DNA of 64,000 nucleotides from assembly GCF_022829585.1 (NCBI RefSeq), contig NZ_JAKSYC010000241.1, forward strand, positions 47,802-111,801. Direction: 5' to 3'. The position numbers and the translations under genes are program-made. The notes under the pieces are model-generated. The model was not told where the DNA came from and did not search any database. It saw only the letters and a program-made list of their open reading frames with translations. This stretch comes from Methylobacterium sp. J-026 (GTDB lineage: Bacteria; Pseudomonadota; Alphaproteobacteria; Rhizobiales; Beijerinckiaceae). Positions 9,122-17,199 of the stretch are shown here, in pieces; the first letter of the stretch is position 1, and each line of letters starts with the position of its first letter.

Positions 9122-9442
9122 TCAGGGCTTCGTCAGGAAGCCGATCGGCTCGCGGCCGGGCTGGCCGAGCCAGAGCAGCACCGCCCCGAGCCCCAGCCCG
9201 ATCAGCGAGGCCGGCGCCAGGGTGAGCGGCAGGCCCAGCACGTGCCACAGCCAGGGTGCCGCCCCCTCGACGCTGCCCTGCAGGGCGCCGGCCCGGTCCT
9301 TGAACAGGGTGGCGATCACCTCGGAGAGCGCCGTCACCCGCAGGCTGTTATTGGCGATGGAGCGGGCACCGTCATAGACCAGCGCGACGAAGCCGCCGGC
9401 CATCAGCAGGAAGCCCAGGACGCGGACCAGGAAGCGGAGCAT
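9122..9442 (-). CDS. hypothetical membrane protein, two to three spans
   Basis: 106 residues from ATG 9442, which has GGAAG about eight bases upstream. Two hydrophobic segments are clear: RVLGFLLMAGGFVALVYD near the N-terminus and APASLIGLGLGAVLLWLG near the C-terminus, with a possible third around WLWHVLGLPL. It ends in a polar tail PGREPIGFLTKP. It converges on the LOV gene, with 13 bases between the stops. Family and role unknown. Confidence 0.7.
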   Translation of the reverse strand: MLRFLVRVLGFLLMAGGFVALVYDGARSIANNSLRVTALSEVIATLFKDRAGALQGSVEGAAPWLWHVLGLPLTLAPASLIGLGLGAVLLWLGQPGREPIGFLTKP

Positions 9443-9618
9443 CGCGGATTCTTCCGAAGCCTTCTTGCGCGCCCGGCCGGCGCCCGCCCCGGGAGTATGG
9501 GGCCGGGCCGCCGGGTGCAAGGGCGGCCACGGGTCGTGGGCACCGCGCGGCGAAGCGTCGACCCCGCGCGGTTGCCGGTCCGGGGAGCCCGTGTCACAGG
9601 GGCGGGCGGCGGCGGGCC

Positions 9619-10317
9619 GTGGGGGAAGAACGGTCGGTCTTGGACGCGCGTGCGAAACAACTCGGCCTCGTGATCTTCGATTGCGACGGCGTCCTGGTCG
9701 ACAGCGAGCCCCTGAGCCTCGCCTGCCTCACCGCCGGCCTCGTCCGGATCGGCGTGGCGATCGACCTCGCCACCGTGCGGAGGCGCTTCACCGGCATGGC
9801 GATGCCCTCGATCATGGCGCAGGTCGCCCAGGATTACGGGGTCACGGCGCCCCCGGATTTCGTCGCAGCGGTCAAGGAAGAGACCCTGGCGCTGTTCGAT
9901 GCGGAATTGAAGGCGATGCGCGGCGTCGCCGCGGCGGTCGCGGCCCTCGGCCTGCCGTCCTGCGTGGCCTCGAGCAGCGATCCGGTGCGCCTGCGCCATT
10001 CCCTGACGCTGACCGGGCTGCTGCCTCTGTTCGGCGCGCACGTCTTCTCCTCGTCCCAGGTGGCCCGCGGCAAGCCCTTCCCGGACCTGTTCCTGTTCGC
10101 CGCCGCCCGCATGGGGGTCGCCCCCGAGGCCTGTCTGGTGATCGAGGACAGCGTGCCCGGCGTCACGGCCGCCCGGAGCGCCGGCATGCGGGTCGCCGGG
10201 TTCACCGGCGGCGGTCATTGGGGCCACGACCCCGCGGGGGCCGACCTCGTACGCGCGGGCGCCGCCCCGATCTTTTCGGATTTCTCCGATCTCGCCGCCA
10301 TCGTCGAAGGCGCCTGA
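9619..10317 (+). CDS. HAD-superfamily hydrolase, beta-phosphoglucomutase-like
   Basis: 232 residues. HAD motif I is IFDCDGVLVDSE with the nucleophile Asp, motif II is the Ser in CVASSSD, motif III is the Lys in ARGKPFPDLF, and motif IV is VIEDSVPGV. The cap lies between motifs I and II as in the phosphoglycolate phosphatase and beta-phosphoglucomutase subgroup. The reaction is hydrolysis of a small phosphate ester; the substrate is not evident. The start is GTG 9619 or the in-frame TTG 9640. Confidence 0.88.
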   Translation: MGEERSVLDARAKQLGLVIFDCDGVLVDSEPLSLACLTAGLVRIGVAIDLATVRRRFTGMAMPSIMAQVAQDYGVTAPPDFVAAVKEETLALFDAELKAMRGVAAAVAALGLPSCVASSSDPVRLRHSLTLTGLLPLFGAHVFSSSQVARGKPFPDLFLFAAARMGVAPEACLVIEDSVPGVTAARSAGMRVAGFTGGGHWGHDPAGADLVRAGAAPIFSDFSDLAAIVEGA

Positions 10318-10712
10318 CGGATCCCGTCTCCCCGGAGCCCGATCGGGGCCGCGCCCCTGCCAGAGGGGCCCCGAAAAACGGAATTCGGTTCCGTTGACGC
10401 GGCGCGGCGGCGGCGCCATCTTCGGTGGTGCCGCGGAGGGGTCGTCCCCGCCGCAGCCGCGGTGATTTGAGAAGCGTCGCTTGCGCCGCGTCATCAAACG
10501 CTAAAGCACTGCGACGGCCCCAGCGCCGCGCGGTCCTTCAGTCTGGAGGACATCCGATGTCGAGCCGGCTTCACCCCGACGCCCACGCGCTCCCGAACGC
10601 GCCCTGCTCCCGCGCTCAAGACCGGCGCTGTCGACGCTAGCGCGCCGACCATCATGCAGCAGTCATCGCGTTCCGGCATGGCTTCACGCCGGCCCAGGGA
10701 GTTCCAAGTGCC
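10318..10712. other. gene-poor gap with one tiny reading frame
   Basis: 395 bases. The only candidate gene is a 27-codon frame at 10557-10640, listed separately. The rest shows no protein-like frame. Confidence 0.4.
10557..10640 (+). CDS. possible 27-residue peptide with a strong ribosome site
   Basis: ATG 10557 is preceded by TGGAGGACATCCG, a near-ideal Shine-Dalgarno at good spacing. The frame encodes 27 residues with several His and Arg residues and ends at TAG 10638-10640. It sits 72 bases upstream of the next gene, the position expected for a leader peptide. Nothing else supports it. Confidence 0.25.
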   Translation: MSSRLHPDAHALPNAPCSRAQDRRCRR

Positions 10713-11000
10713 ATGCACAGTCTCTTCACAGAGCCCACGCCCCGCGACCGCCTTACCCCCGCCGACCTGCCGTCGCCGGCTGAGCCGCCGCGGGTGATCG
10801 AGATCGGCGAGATCACCGCCGGGATCGCCGTGCCCGAAGGGCGCGGGGTGCGGTTCTTCTCGTCCGCCCGCGATTTCGACGGGCTCGACGGGGCCTTGTT
10901 CCGCACCGCCGAGCAGGCGGCCCGCGCGGCCCGGGCGCGGATGCGCCCCCGGGCTCAGGCCGACGCCCGGCAGGCTCAGCCCCGCCTCCGCCGGGCCTGA
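10713..11000 (+). CDS. small conserved-looking hypothetical protein
   Basis: 95 residues. A Pro-rich N-terminus is followed by the ordered segment PRVIEIGEITAGIAVPEGRG and VRFFSSARDFDGLDGALF, then an Ala/Arg-rich helix. It has no membrane segment. Proteins with this short beta-rich core (a value-returning strand, then FF and DGL) are common in Methylobacterium-type genomes as hypotheticals. GGAG lies 11 bases before ATG 10713. Function unknown. Confidence 0.55.
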   Translation: MHSLFTEPTPRDRLTPADLPSPAEPPRVIEIGEITAGIAVPEGRGVRFFSSARDFDGLDGALFRTAEQAARAARARMRPRAQADARQAQPRLRRA

Positions 11001-11023
11001 CCCGAGCGACCGGCGCTTCGGCC

Positions 11024-11048
11024 CCGCCCGGATGATCCGGCCGGGCGG
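11024..11048. terminator. likely bidirectional terminator hairpin
   Basis: CCGCCCGG at 11024-11031 pairs with CCGGGCGG at 11041-11048 around a nine-base loop. It sits between two converging genes (stops at 11000 and 11050). There is no T-run, as is usual at such GC. Confidence 0.5.
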
Positions 11049-11049
11049 T

Positions 11050-11772
11050 CTACCGGCCGCACTCGTCGCGGGTGCGCTTCATGGCCTCGGCGAAGCCGCC
11101 GAGGGCGTATTCGTCGCTCGTCGGGTTGCCGCGCATCGAGGTGGTCTTGATGACGAGCTTCGGGTTGCGGGCGCTCATCTCGGAGACGACCCGTCCTTCC
11201 TCGGCGGGGTTCTGCAGCCACGCGTTCCCGTCCTTCACCACGAGGCCGTAGCGGCTGGCGCCGAGATTGAGGCTCGGATCGGTGGGCGCGGCGGCCGAGC
11301 CGGGCTTGAGTTGCGCGGCCGCGGGCTTCGACGGGAAGCCCAGCATCACCGCCACCTCGTTCTGGACGTTCTCGCCCTTGCGCACGCTCACGAACAGGTA
11401 GGCGGTGTCGCGCTTCAGGGTCTTGGGCGAGCGCGTCTGCGGCTGCGCGATGGCGTAGCAGAGCTTGCCGCGGCCGTCGCCGTTCACGAACACGTTCCAG
11501 TCGCCGAAGATCGCCACCGGCGTGGCCTGCTGCATGCCGGGGGGCGTAGCCGGCTTCCGCTCGGCGCGGCTCGGCCGCTGGCGGCCGCGCCGGCGCCCGC
11601 GCGTGGCAGGGGCGGCATCGTCGGCGCTCGTATCGGGGGCGGCCTCCTGCGCCTGGGCCACCGTCGCGGCCAGGCCGGCCGCGCCGACCAGGCCTCCGGG
11701 GAGGCCGGTGACGAGCCCGGATGAGAGCAGGATGAGGGCTCCGGCCGGGAGCAGGCGGGGGACGCGGACCAT
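11050..11772 (-). CDS. invasion-associated locus B (IalB) family protein
   Basis: 240 residues. ATG 11772 is preferred over GTG 11778 because AGGAAG lies five bases upstream of the ATG. A signal peptide spans about residues 1-40 (LIG-type hydrophobic run ending AQAQEA). A basic linker (RGRRRGRQRPSRAERK) follows, then the IalB domain: IFGDWNVFVN, KLCYAIAQP, AYLFVSVRKGENVQNEVAVMLGF and a C-terminal SDEYALGGFAEAM ending in Cys-Gly-Arg. The family is periplasmic or outer-membrane associated in alphaproteobacteria; the name comes from Bartonella and does not imply invasion here. Confidence 0.9.
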   Translation of the reverse strand: MVRVPRLLPAGALILLSSGLVTGLPGGLVGAAGLAATVAQAQEAAPDTSADDAAPATRGRRRGRQRPSRAERKPATPPGMQQATPVAIFGDWNVFVNGDGRGKLCYAIAQPQTRSPKTLKRDTAYLFVSVRKGENVQNEVAVMLGFPSKPAAAQLKPGSAAAPTDPSLNLGASRYGLVVKDGNAWLQNPAEEGRVVSEMSARNPKLVIKTTSMRGNPTSDEYALGGFAEAMKRTRDECGR

Positions 11773-11878
11773 CTTCACTTCCTGACGACGGGCGGCCTCA
11801 TCAGGAGCCGCACCGGGGACGAGGATTAGTGAAGCTTGCGTAAAACGTCGGCAAGATGGCGAGGCGGCTCAGCCGAGG

Positions 11879-12160
11879 TCAGATCGCCCGGGCCTCCGCG
11901 GCCTGGGCGGCGATCACGACGGCCACCGCGGCGACCGGCTCGACCGCCGCGCCGACAGGGCAGGGCACCGCGTTCGGCTGTGCCGGGGCGGCGCGTTTGC
12001 GGGGCGGGTCGTTGTACGGGGTGTTGTATCCCTTCCGCACGGCCGCCCAGTAGCAATCCCGCGCCAGGTCCGAGCCCGTGAGGGCGGCGTCGATCATCGC
12101 TGTCGCCCGCGCCGCGAGATCCGGTACCTCGTCCGGCTTCAGCCAACTCTCGACATGCAT
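11879..12160 (-). CDS. hypothetical protein
   Basis: 93 residues from ATG 12160, with GGAG eight bases upstream; the frame is open seven codons further. The N-terminal half is ordered and helical (MHVESWLKPDEVPDLAARAT then SDLARDCYWAAVRKGYNTPYND). The C-terminal quarter is Ala/Val-rich (EPVAAVAVVIAAQAAEA) and could be one membrane segment or a low-complexity tail. No family recognised. Confidence 0.5.
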   Translation of the reverse strand: MHVESWLKPDEVPDLAARATAMIDAALTGSDLARDCYWAAVRKGYNTPYNDPPRKRAAPAQPNAVPCPVGAAVEPVAAVAVVIAAQAAEARAI

Positions 12161-12269
12161 CCGGCGCACTCCGTTCCACACGGCGAAACTTGTACCTGAT
12201 CGGACTTAGCCAGATGGTGAACGCGCGGCGCCGGAGATGGTTGCGCTGCACAATTCCGGTTCGTGCCTG

Positions 12270-12433
12270 TGGGTAAGCGGGATGCTGGCCAACCAGACCG
12301 CCCGGGCCACCGACGGGATCGCGGCCCAGATCGGCGGGATCCAGGGGGGCGACCCGGGACGCGGTCCTGGCGATCACCAGGATCGTCACGCGGATCACCG
12401 ACCGCGATGGCGTGTCGGCCGCCCTCGCGGCAT
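12270..12433 (+). pseudogene. decayed methyl-accepting chemotaxis protein fragment
   Basis: Read from 12282 the plus strand gives MLANQTARATDGIAAQIGGIQ, which is the stretch found just after the conserved tip of chemoreceptor signalling domains (normally LANQTARATEEI). A run of six G at 12344-12349 then shifts the frame; in the next frame the match continues as ATRDAVLAITRIVTRITDRD and GVSAALAAWAP before TGA. Only about 50 residues remain of a protein of 500 or more. It is a remnant, not a gene. Confidence 0.7.
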
Positions 12434-12717
12434 GGGCGCCGTGAACAGGGTCCCGGCGGTCGAGGGTCTGAACGCCATGCGCTTGGCTATCTGAGCGGCT
12501 GGTTCCGACCCAACCGAGCCGCCCGGACCGCCGTCGGCGCTTCTCCAAAGCGGCTCTTCGTCAGCCCTCCGGCAACTTCGGCTTGGGGTGGGAAGCGGCG
12601 GTTGAAATCGGATCAGTTGATATCGGTTCTCAGCCCTGTAGCCCACAAATTGACGCCAGCCTGGGCCCACTGTTACGTCCCCAGCATCTGAACCTGGACG
12701 CCCGTCAAAGGCTGAGC

Positions 12718-13113
12718 TTGGGCCTTATCGCGTACCTGACAAGGATCATCGTTCTGGCCGTCATGCTGACGGCCGGCGGCGTTGTTGCGTCCGCGCAGGC
12801 TCACGAAGGCCATGGCGGAACCCACGCTGTCAGGCACGACCATTCGGGAGACGTCGGCGCCGCTGCGGGGGGTGTCGCGGCCGCGGCTACCATCGGGGTG
12901 AGTTCCATCCACCACGGGTGTCCCGACGGGAGGCCTGGTTGCCCGTCCTGCAACCTTGGGTCAGCGTGCTGCTCACCAGCCGTGACCGGTGACGTCGCCG
13001 GTCTCGCGGGTCCGAGCGATCGTGGTTGCCGGATCGCCTTCCCAGAGCCGCCGGTCCTGTCCGGGCGCGAGCCCGAGCGTCCGGCCGAGCCCCCGAGACC
13101 GCTCGGCGCCTGA
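12718..13113 (+). CDS. secreted His/Cys-rich protein, putative metal binding
   Basis: 131 residues from TTG 12718, which has AAAGG six bases upstream; the frame is open to 12583 without signal character. A signal peptide (TRIIVLAVMLTAGGVVASAQ) is followed by HEGHGGTHAVRHDH, a low-complexity Ala/Gly part, then HHGCPDGRPGCPSCN and ACC, giving many His and Cys. The C-terminus is Pro/Arg-rich. It lies about 100 bases upstream of a DUF305 gene in the same direction. A periplasmic copper or other metal role is an inference from composition and neighbour. Confidence 0.5.
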   Translation: MGLIAYLTRIIVLAVMLTAGGVVASAQAHEGHGGTHAVRHDHSGDVGAAAGGVAAAATIGVSSIHHGCPDGRPGCPSCNLGSACCSPAVTGDVAGLAGPSDRGCRIAFPEPPVLSGREPERPAEPPRPLGA

Positions 13114-13217
13114 GCCGCCGCCGGCGCGGGTCGTCGCGGCGCATCTCCGACCCTCCCAATTCTTCGCCCGGGATCCGCCGTCGAGCGGCCGATGGGGCGT
13201 ATGCCATAGGACGTACC

Positions 13218-13712
13218 ATGCGATATCTTATTGCCGCAGCCACGCTGCTGGCCGCCACCACGGCTGCGTGGGCCCAGCACCATGGTCACGACGCCAGACC
13301 GAAACCGGCCGCAGCGCAGACACCGGCCACGCAAGAGTTCGTGGCGGCCCATCACAGGATGATGGCGGCGATGGAACAGCCGTACACGGGCGATCCGGAC
13401 GCGGATTTCCGCATCCAGATGATCCCGCACCACCAGGGCGCCATCGACATGGCTCGGGTTGCGCTGAGCCGCGCCAAGGACCCGTGGACGCGTCAGCTCG
13501 CCGAGGCAATCATCGTCGAGCAGCAGCGCGAGATCTACGACATGCGCAGCTGGCTGGCCCGGCACGGCTACGCCGCGCCTCCCGGTGGCGAGCCGGTCCA
13601 TGTGATCGGTTGGAACTCCTACCGGACCCTGCCGCCGAGTGAGGGCTCCCTGGAGGAGACACAGGGCCGGTCGTGGGCTCCTGGGTCGGGGCTGCCTGAA
13701 CAAGGCCGGTAG
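13218..13712 (+). CDS. DUF305 domain protein, periplasmic, copper-associated family
   Basis: 164 residues. Signal peptide RYLIAAATLLAATTAAWAQ, then HHGHD. The DUF305 core follows: HHRMMAAME, DADFRIQMIPHHQGAIDMA and the helix AEAIIVEQQREIYDMRSWL. The MIPHH motif and the HHRMM pair carry the Met and His residues thought to bind metal in this family, whose genes are often next to copper resistance genes. Start ATG 13218; the longer upstream frame is discarded because it lacks a signal. It ends just before a strong hairpin. Confidence 0.88.
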   Translation: MRYLIAAATLLAATTAAWAQHHGHDARPKPAAAQTPATQEFVAAHHRMMAAMEQPYTGDPDADFRIQMIPHHQGAIDMARVALSRAKDPWTRQLAEAIIVEQQREIYDMRSWLARHGYAAPPGGEPVHVIGWNSYRTLPPSEGSLEETQGRSWAPGSGLPEQGR

Positions 13713-13723
13713 CCGAAGATTGT

Positions 13724-13751
13724 CACGGCGGGACGGTGACGTCCCGCCGTG
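13724..13751 (+). terminator. terminator hairpin after the DUF305 gene
   Basis: A perfect 12-base inverted repeat, CACGGCGGGACG and CGTCCCGCCGTG, with a GTGA loop, begins 11 bases after the DUF305 stop. Two T follow. It probably ends the two-gene metal operon. Confidence 0.75.
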
Positions 13752-13981
13752 TTCAGAGGCTGGCCCTGAAACTATAGTCAGATGCGATGAATGAGATATC
13801 ACACCTTTTCTTTGGGCGATGCACGGGAGCGAAGATGACGTCCGTTTCAAGTCGTTGCTTCTCGCAAGCGGACTGACGGAAATCGACCTGTTGCGGACAT
13901 CGCCACGGCCAAGCTGATTGAGTTCAGACCTCGGAATGATGCCGTGGCGGTGACAGGCCGGGCTTTGTCCGGGACGATGCC

Positions 13982-14662
13982 CTAACCGTGGCCCGCGCGG
14001 GCGACCAGTTCGCGCAGCGTCCGGCCCGTGGCCGCGCCGGTGACCGGCAACTTGGCGCCGCGCTCGAACGTCTCGATCGCCGCCCGGGTGCCCGGACCCA
14101 TCGCGCCGTCCGGCTTGACCGGGTAGCCGAGCTTCGACAGGGCCCGCTGGGCCCGCAGCACCGGATCCCCGTCCGGCGCGGGCTTCGTCTTGAGGGCCGG
14201 CTTCGCGGCGGTCCGGGCCGGGGCGGCCTTCGGAGTCACCGAAGCGGTGGTCTCGTCGGCGCGGATCAGCGCGCCGATCGCGTCCCGGGGCTCCGGCTTG
14301 GCGGGGGCGGGCGGCGCGGAGCGCTCCGGTTCGGTGCGGACCGGCTCCCGCGCGATCTCACGTACCGGCTCCCGAACGGCCTCCCGCGCGGCGGGCGCCT
14401 TCTGGGCGAGCTTGGGCAGGATCGGGGCCGGATGGCGCCCGGCCTGGTAGCCGAGGGCGTTGACGCAGATGAATCCCGCCGCGCCCAGGCCCACGAGGCT
14501 GCCGAGGACGGTGCCCGGGCTGTTCCGGCAGGTGGTGCCCGTCGCCCGCAGGGCACCGACGAGGACGGACCGCCAGTCGCCGGGGACCGCGGCGCGGCGC
14601 AGGGCGGGGCGACGCGCGCGGCCGGCTTCGCCCGGTACGGTGATCTCTCGGTAGCCTGACAT
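13982..14662 (-). CDS. membrane-anchored peptidoglycan-binding domain protein
   Basis: 226 residues from ATG 14662, with AGGAG six bases upstream. A basic N-terminus precedes a membrane segment (GTVLGSLVGLGAAGFICVNAL, about residues 50-70). A long periplasmic linker follows, rich in Glu/Pro/Arg (repeated REPV and REIA units) and Lys/Ala. The C-terminal 60 residues are a PG_binding_1 domain (VLRAQRALSKLGYPVKPDGA then GTRAAIETFERGAKLPVTG). It is the next gene after the histidine kinase on the same strand, 28 bases away, and probably cotranscribed. Confidence 0.82.
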   Translation of the reverse strand: MSGYREITVPGEAGRARRPALRRAAVPGDWRSVLVGALRATGTTCRNSPGTVLGSLVGLGAAGFICVNALGYQAGRHPAPILPKLAQKAPAAREAVREPVREIAREPVRTEPERSAPPAPAKPEPRDAIGALIRADETTASVTPKAAPARTAAKPALKTKPAPDGDPVLRAQRALSKLGYPVKPDGAMGPGTRAAIETFERGAKLPVTGAATGRTLRELVARAGHG

Positions 14663-14689
14663 CGGGTCTCCTTCCGGGGGATCTGTGGC

Positions 14690-16573
14690 TCAGCCGGTGC
14701 GGCGCAGGACCGAACCCGACGGGGCCGACTCGGGGCCCGGTTCCGCGTCGAACAGGCCGAGCGGCAGGCGCACCACGCGGCGCGGCGGGGGGGCGCCCCG
14801 CACGGCGGTGCGGATCGGGGCCGGGCTGCCTTCGGACGCCGGCGTCCGGCACAGGCGGGGCAGGGTCACGGTGACCACGGTGCCGGCCTGCGGCGCGCTC
14901 TCGATCAGCACCGCGCCGCCGTGCAGGCCGACTAGGCCCTGGACCACCGAGAGGCCGAGGCCGGTCCCCTCGTGGGGGCGCTTGTAGCCGCCGGCCCCGG
15001 CCTGGAAGAACGGCGTCCCGAGCCTGGGCAGGTCCTCGGCGCCGATCCCGAGCCCGGTATCGGCGACGACGATGTCCAGGCCGTCGATGCCGCCGCGCAG
15101 GGACAGGTCGACCCGGCCGCCGCGCGGGGTGAACTTCACGGCGTTCGAGATCAGGTTGATCAGGATCTGCCGGCAGGCGCCGGGGTCGGCGGTGATCTCC
15201 ACCGGGCCGGAGGCGGAGACCGCGAGGGTGAGGCCCGCCGCCTCGGCCTTGAGGCGCATCAGGTCGCAGCAGGACCGCAGGAGCGACGCGATGTCGAAGG
15301 TCTCCGGCGCGTAGTCGAAGTTGCCGCTCTGGATCCGGCTCATGTCGAGGAGCGTGTTGACGACGCCGAGGAGGTGGTGGCCGGAGGCGCCGATGATCCC
15401 GGCATAGTCCCGCGCCTGGTCGGGGCCGAGGCTGAGGGCGCCTTCCCCCGCCAGCACCTCGGAGAAGCCGATGATCGCGTTGAGCGGCGTGCGCAACTCG
15501 TGGGTGACGTTGGCCAGGAACCGGCCCTTGATCGCGTCGGCCCGCTCGGCCTCGGCGCGGGCGCGCTCCAGCTCCTCGGCGTGGCGGTGGTGCTCGGTCA
15601 TGTCGCGGGTCACCGCCACCACCGCCAGGGCGGCGTCGTGGGACCCGTGCAGGATGCGGTGGGCGCGCATCTCCGCGTGGATCAGGCGCGCCCCGTCGGT
15701 CCGGCCGGCGCCGGCCTCCACGTGCAGGCGCAGCGGCAGGGTGGCGGGCCGCCCAGTCGCGGCGACGTCGCTCACCGCCTTGAGGAAGGCCGGCCGGTCC
15801 GCCACGTGGACCCGCTCCAGCAGGCCGTGGCCGCACAGCCGCGCCGGCGCGCTGCCGAGCAGCCGGGTCGCCGAGACCGAGGCCTCCAGCACGCGGCCGT
15901 TGCGGTCGTGCCAGGTCACGAGATCGTCGATCGCCGAGAGCAGCAGCCGGTCCCGGGCCTCGTTGTCGCGCAGCCGGGCGCGCCACGCCCCCTCGTTGCG
16001 CAGGTGCTCGAGCACCTGGGCGGCGACGTGGCCGATCGCCGTGATCGCGAAGGCCGGCAGGGCGAGGCCGGCGGAGATGTCCATGACCGGCAGGGCGCCC
16101 GCGACGGCGCCGAGCCCGACCACCGCCAGCACCCCGAGGATCGCCATGGCGGCGGCCGCGACCGTCGCGCGCAGCGACCCGGAGACCAGCGCCTCCACGG
16201 GGATCGCCACCAGCCAGACCGCGGCCGGGGAGGCGGTGCCCCCGGTGATGCTCGCCAGCGCCACCACGACCCCGGTCAGCCCCGCCGCGGAGACCGCGTG
16301 GGCGAGCCACAGGGATCCGGTGCGGACGAGCAGCACGGCGGCGAAAACCGGCAGCAGCAGGCTCGCGATCGTCAGCACCTCGACGCCCGACGGCACCCCG
16401 CGCCAGAGCAGGTAGGGCGGCAGCGCGGCCATCATCACGGCGCCCGTGGCGAGGCGCGACACCAGGAAGCGCTGGTGGCGGGCCCGGGCGGCCGCGTCGT
16501 CCGCGACGGTGGCGTGAACCAGCCCCGCGAGACGGTCGTCGATCAAGGAAGTCAGGACTTTTTTAATGGGCAA
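14690..16573 (-). CDS. membrane PAS sensor histidine kinase (DivJ/PleC-like)
   Basis: About 627 residues from TTG 16573; the frame is open to 16735 but that extension is unlike protein, so the start is uncertain. Residues 42-190 hold five or six hydrophobic spans. A PAS domain follows (about 205-330), then HisKA with NVTHELRTPLNAIIGFSEVL and the phospho-accepting His near residue 358, then HATPase_c with the N box (INLISNAVKF), G1 (DTGLGIG) and G2 (GTGLGLS). There is no receiver domain. The membrane plus PAS plus HisKA plan and the ELRTPLNAIIGF block resemble the DivJ/PleC cell-cycle kinases; that link is an inference. Confidence 0.85.
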   Translation of the reverse strand: MPIKKVLTSLIDDRLAGLVHATVADDAAARARHQRFLVSRLATGAVMMAALPPYLLWRGVPSGVEVLTIASLLLPVFAAVLLVRTGSLWLAHAVSAAGLTGVVVALASITGGTASPAAVWLVAIPVEALVSGSLRATVAAAAMAILGVLAVVGLGAVAGALPVMDISAGLALPAFAITAIGHVAAQVLEHLRNEGAWRARLRDNEARDRLLLSAIDDLVTWHDRNGRVLEASVSATRLLGSAPARLCGHGLLERVHVADRPAFLKAVSDVAATGRPATLPLRLHVEAGAGRTDGARLIHAEMRAHRILHGSHDAALAVVAVTRDMTEHHRHAEELERARAEAERADAIKGRFLANVTHELRTPLNAIIGFSEVLAGEGALSLGPDQARDYAGIIGASGHHLLGVVNTLLDMSRIQSGNFDYAPETFDIASLLRSCCDLMRLKAEAAGLTLAVSASGPVEITADPGACRQILINLISNAVKFTPRGGRVDLSLRGGIDGLDIVVADTGLGIGAEDLPRLGTPFFQAGAGGYKRPHEGTGLGLSVVQGLVGLHGGAVLIESAPQAGTVVTVTLPRLCRTPASEGSPAPIRTAVRGAPPPRRVVRLPLGLFDAEPGPESAPSGSVLRRTG

Positions 16574-16877
16574 GGCTGGCACACGCCGCGATGTATGCGT
16601 TTCCGCATCCCTCGCGCCTCCGGTTCGACTTCGAACGACTTCCGGACGGTCGCAGAGCCGGCTTAAACGAGTGTTGCGCGACTTGCCCGAACGGTCAGGA
16701 TGCTTTCCGCGAGGTAACCAAGCGCTCTGGAACAAGCTTCATTCACCATCGCGCGCGAAAGCCCGAACCGGTTGAGGGCCGGTTCACGAAACCCGTCGAA
16801 TCCTCGCATCCGCGCCCCGTCCCGGAGGCCGGCCTTCGGGCGGAGAGGCGCGCGACACCGAGCGGAGAGACGAATCC
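16574..16877. other. divergent intergenic region
   Basis: 304 bases between the histidine kinase and a small membrane protein. Some shorter AT-richer segments (around 16555-16565 and 16660-16680) may be promoters. No further gene or clear operator seen. Confidence 0.4.
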
Positions 16878-17183
16878 ATGACCGTCCTGCTGCGCGCCGT
16901 TCTGGTGATCGGCGTGCTCTCGTATCTCGCGCTGATGCGGAGCGGCGCCGATCCCGCCGGCGAGGCCCGCAAGCTCGCCGGGGCGGTGCCGGGCGCCGGC
17001 GCGGCGCTGCCGGCGGCCCTCGACGCCCTCCCGCCCGAGAGCCGCGACCGGGCCGTCCGCGCCGTGCTCGCCCGGGGCCTGATGGCGGAACTGAGCCGCC
17101 GGGCCGGGGAGCCCCCGGCCTCGATCGACACCCTGGAGGAGGCCGACAGGCAGCCCGCCTGGCGGGGCGTCGCCCCCCGCTGA
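16878..17183 (+). CDS. small membrane-anchored hypothetical protein
   Basis: 101 residues. The N-terminus is a signal anchor (TVLLRAVLVIGVLSYLALM). The remainder is soluble and helical, with DALPPESRDRAVRAVLARGL in the middle and a C-terminal segment ending at WRGVAPR. ATG 16878 is preceded by GAGAGACGAATCC. It converges on the DUF2336 gene. No family recognised. Confidence 0.65.
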   Translation: MTVLLRAVLVIGVLSYLALMRSGADPAGEARKLAGAVPGAGAALPAALDALPPESRDRAVRAVLARGLMAELSRRAGEPPASIDTLEEADRQPAWRGVAPR

Positions 17184-17199
17184 CGGCTCTGTCGTCAGC
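17179..17199. terminator. bidirectional terminator hairpin
   Basis: GCTGACG at 17179-17185 pairs with CGTCAGC at 17193-17199 around a seven-base loop. It spans the stop codons of two converging genes, so it may serve both. Confidence 0.5.
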
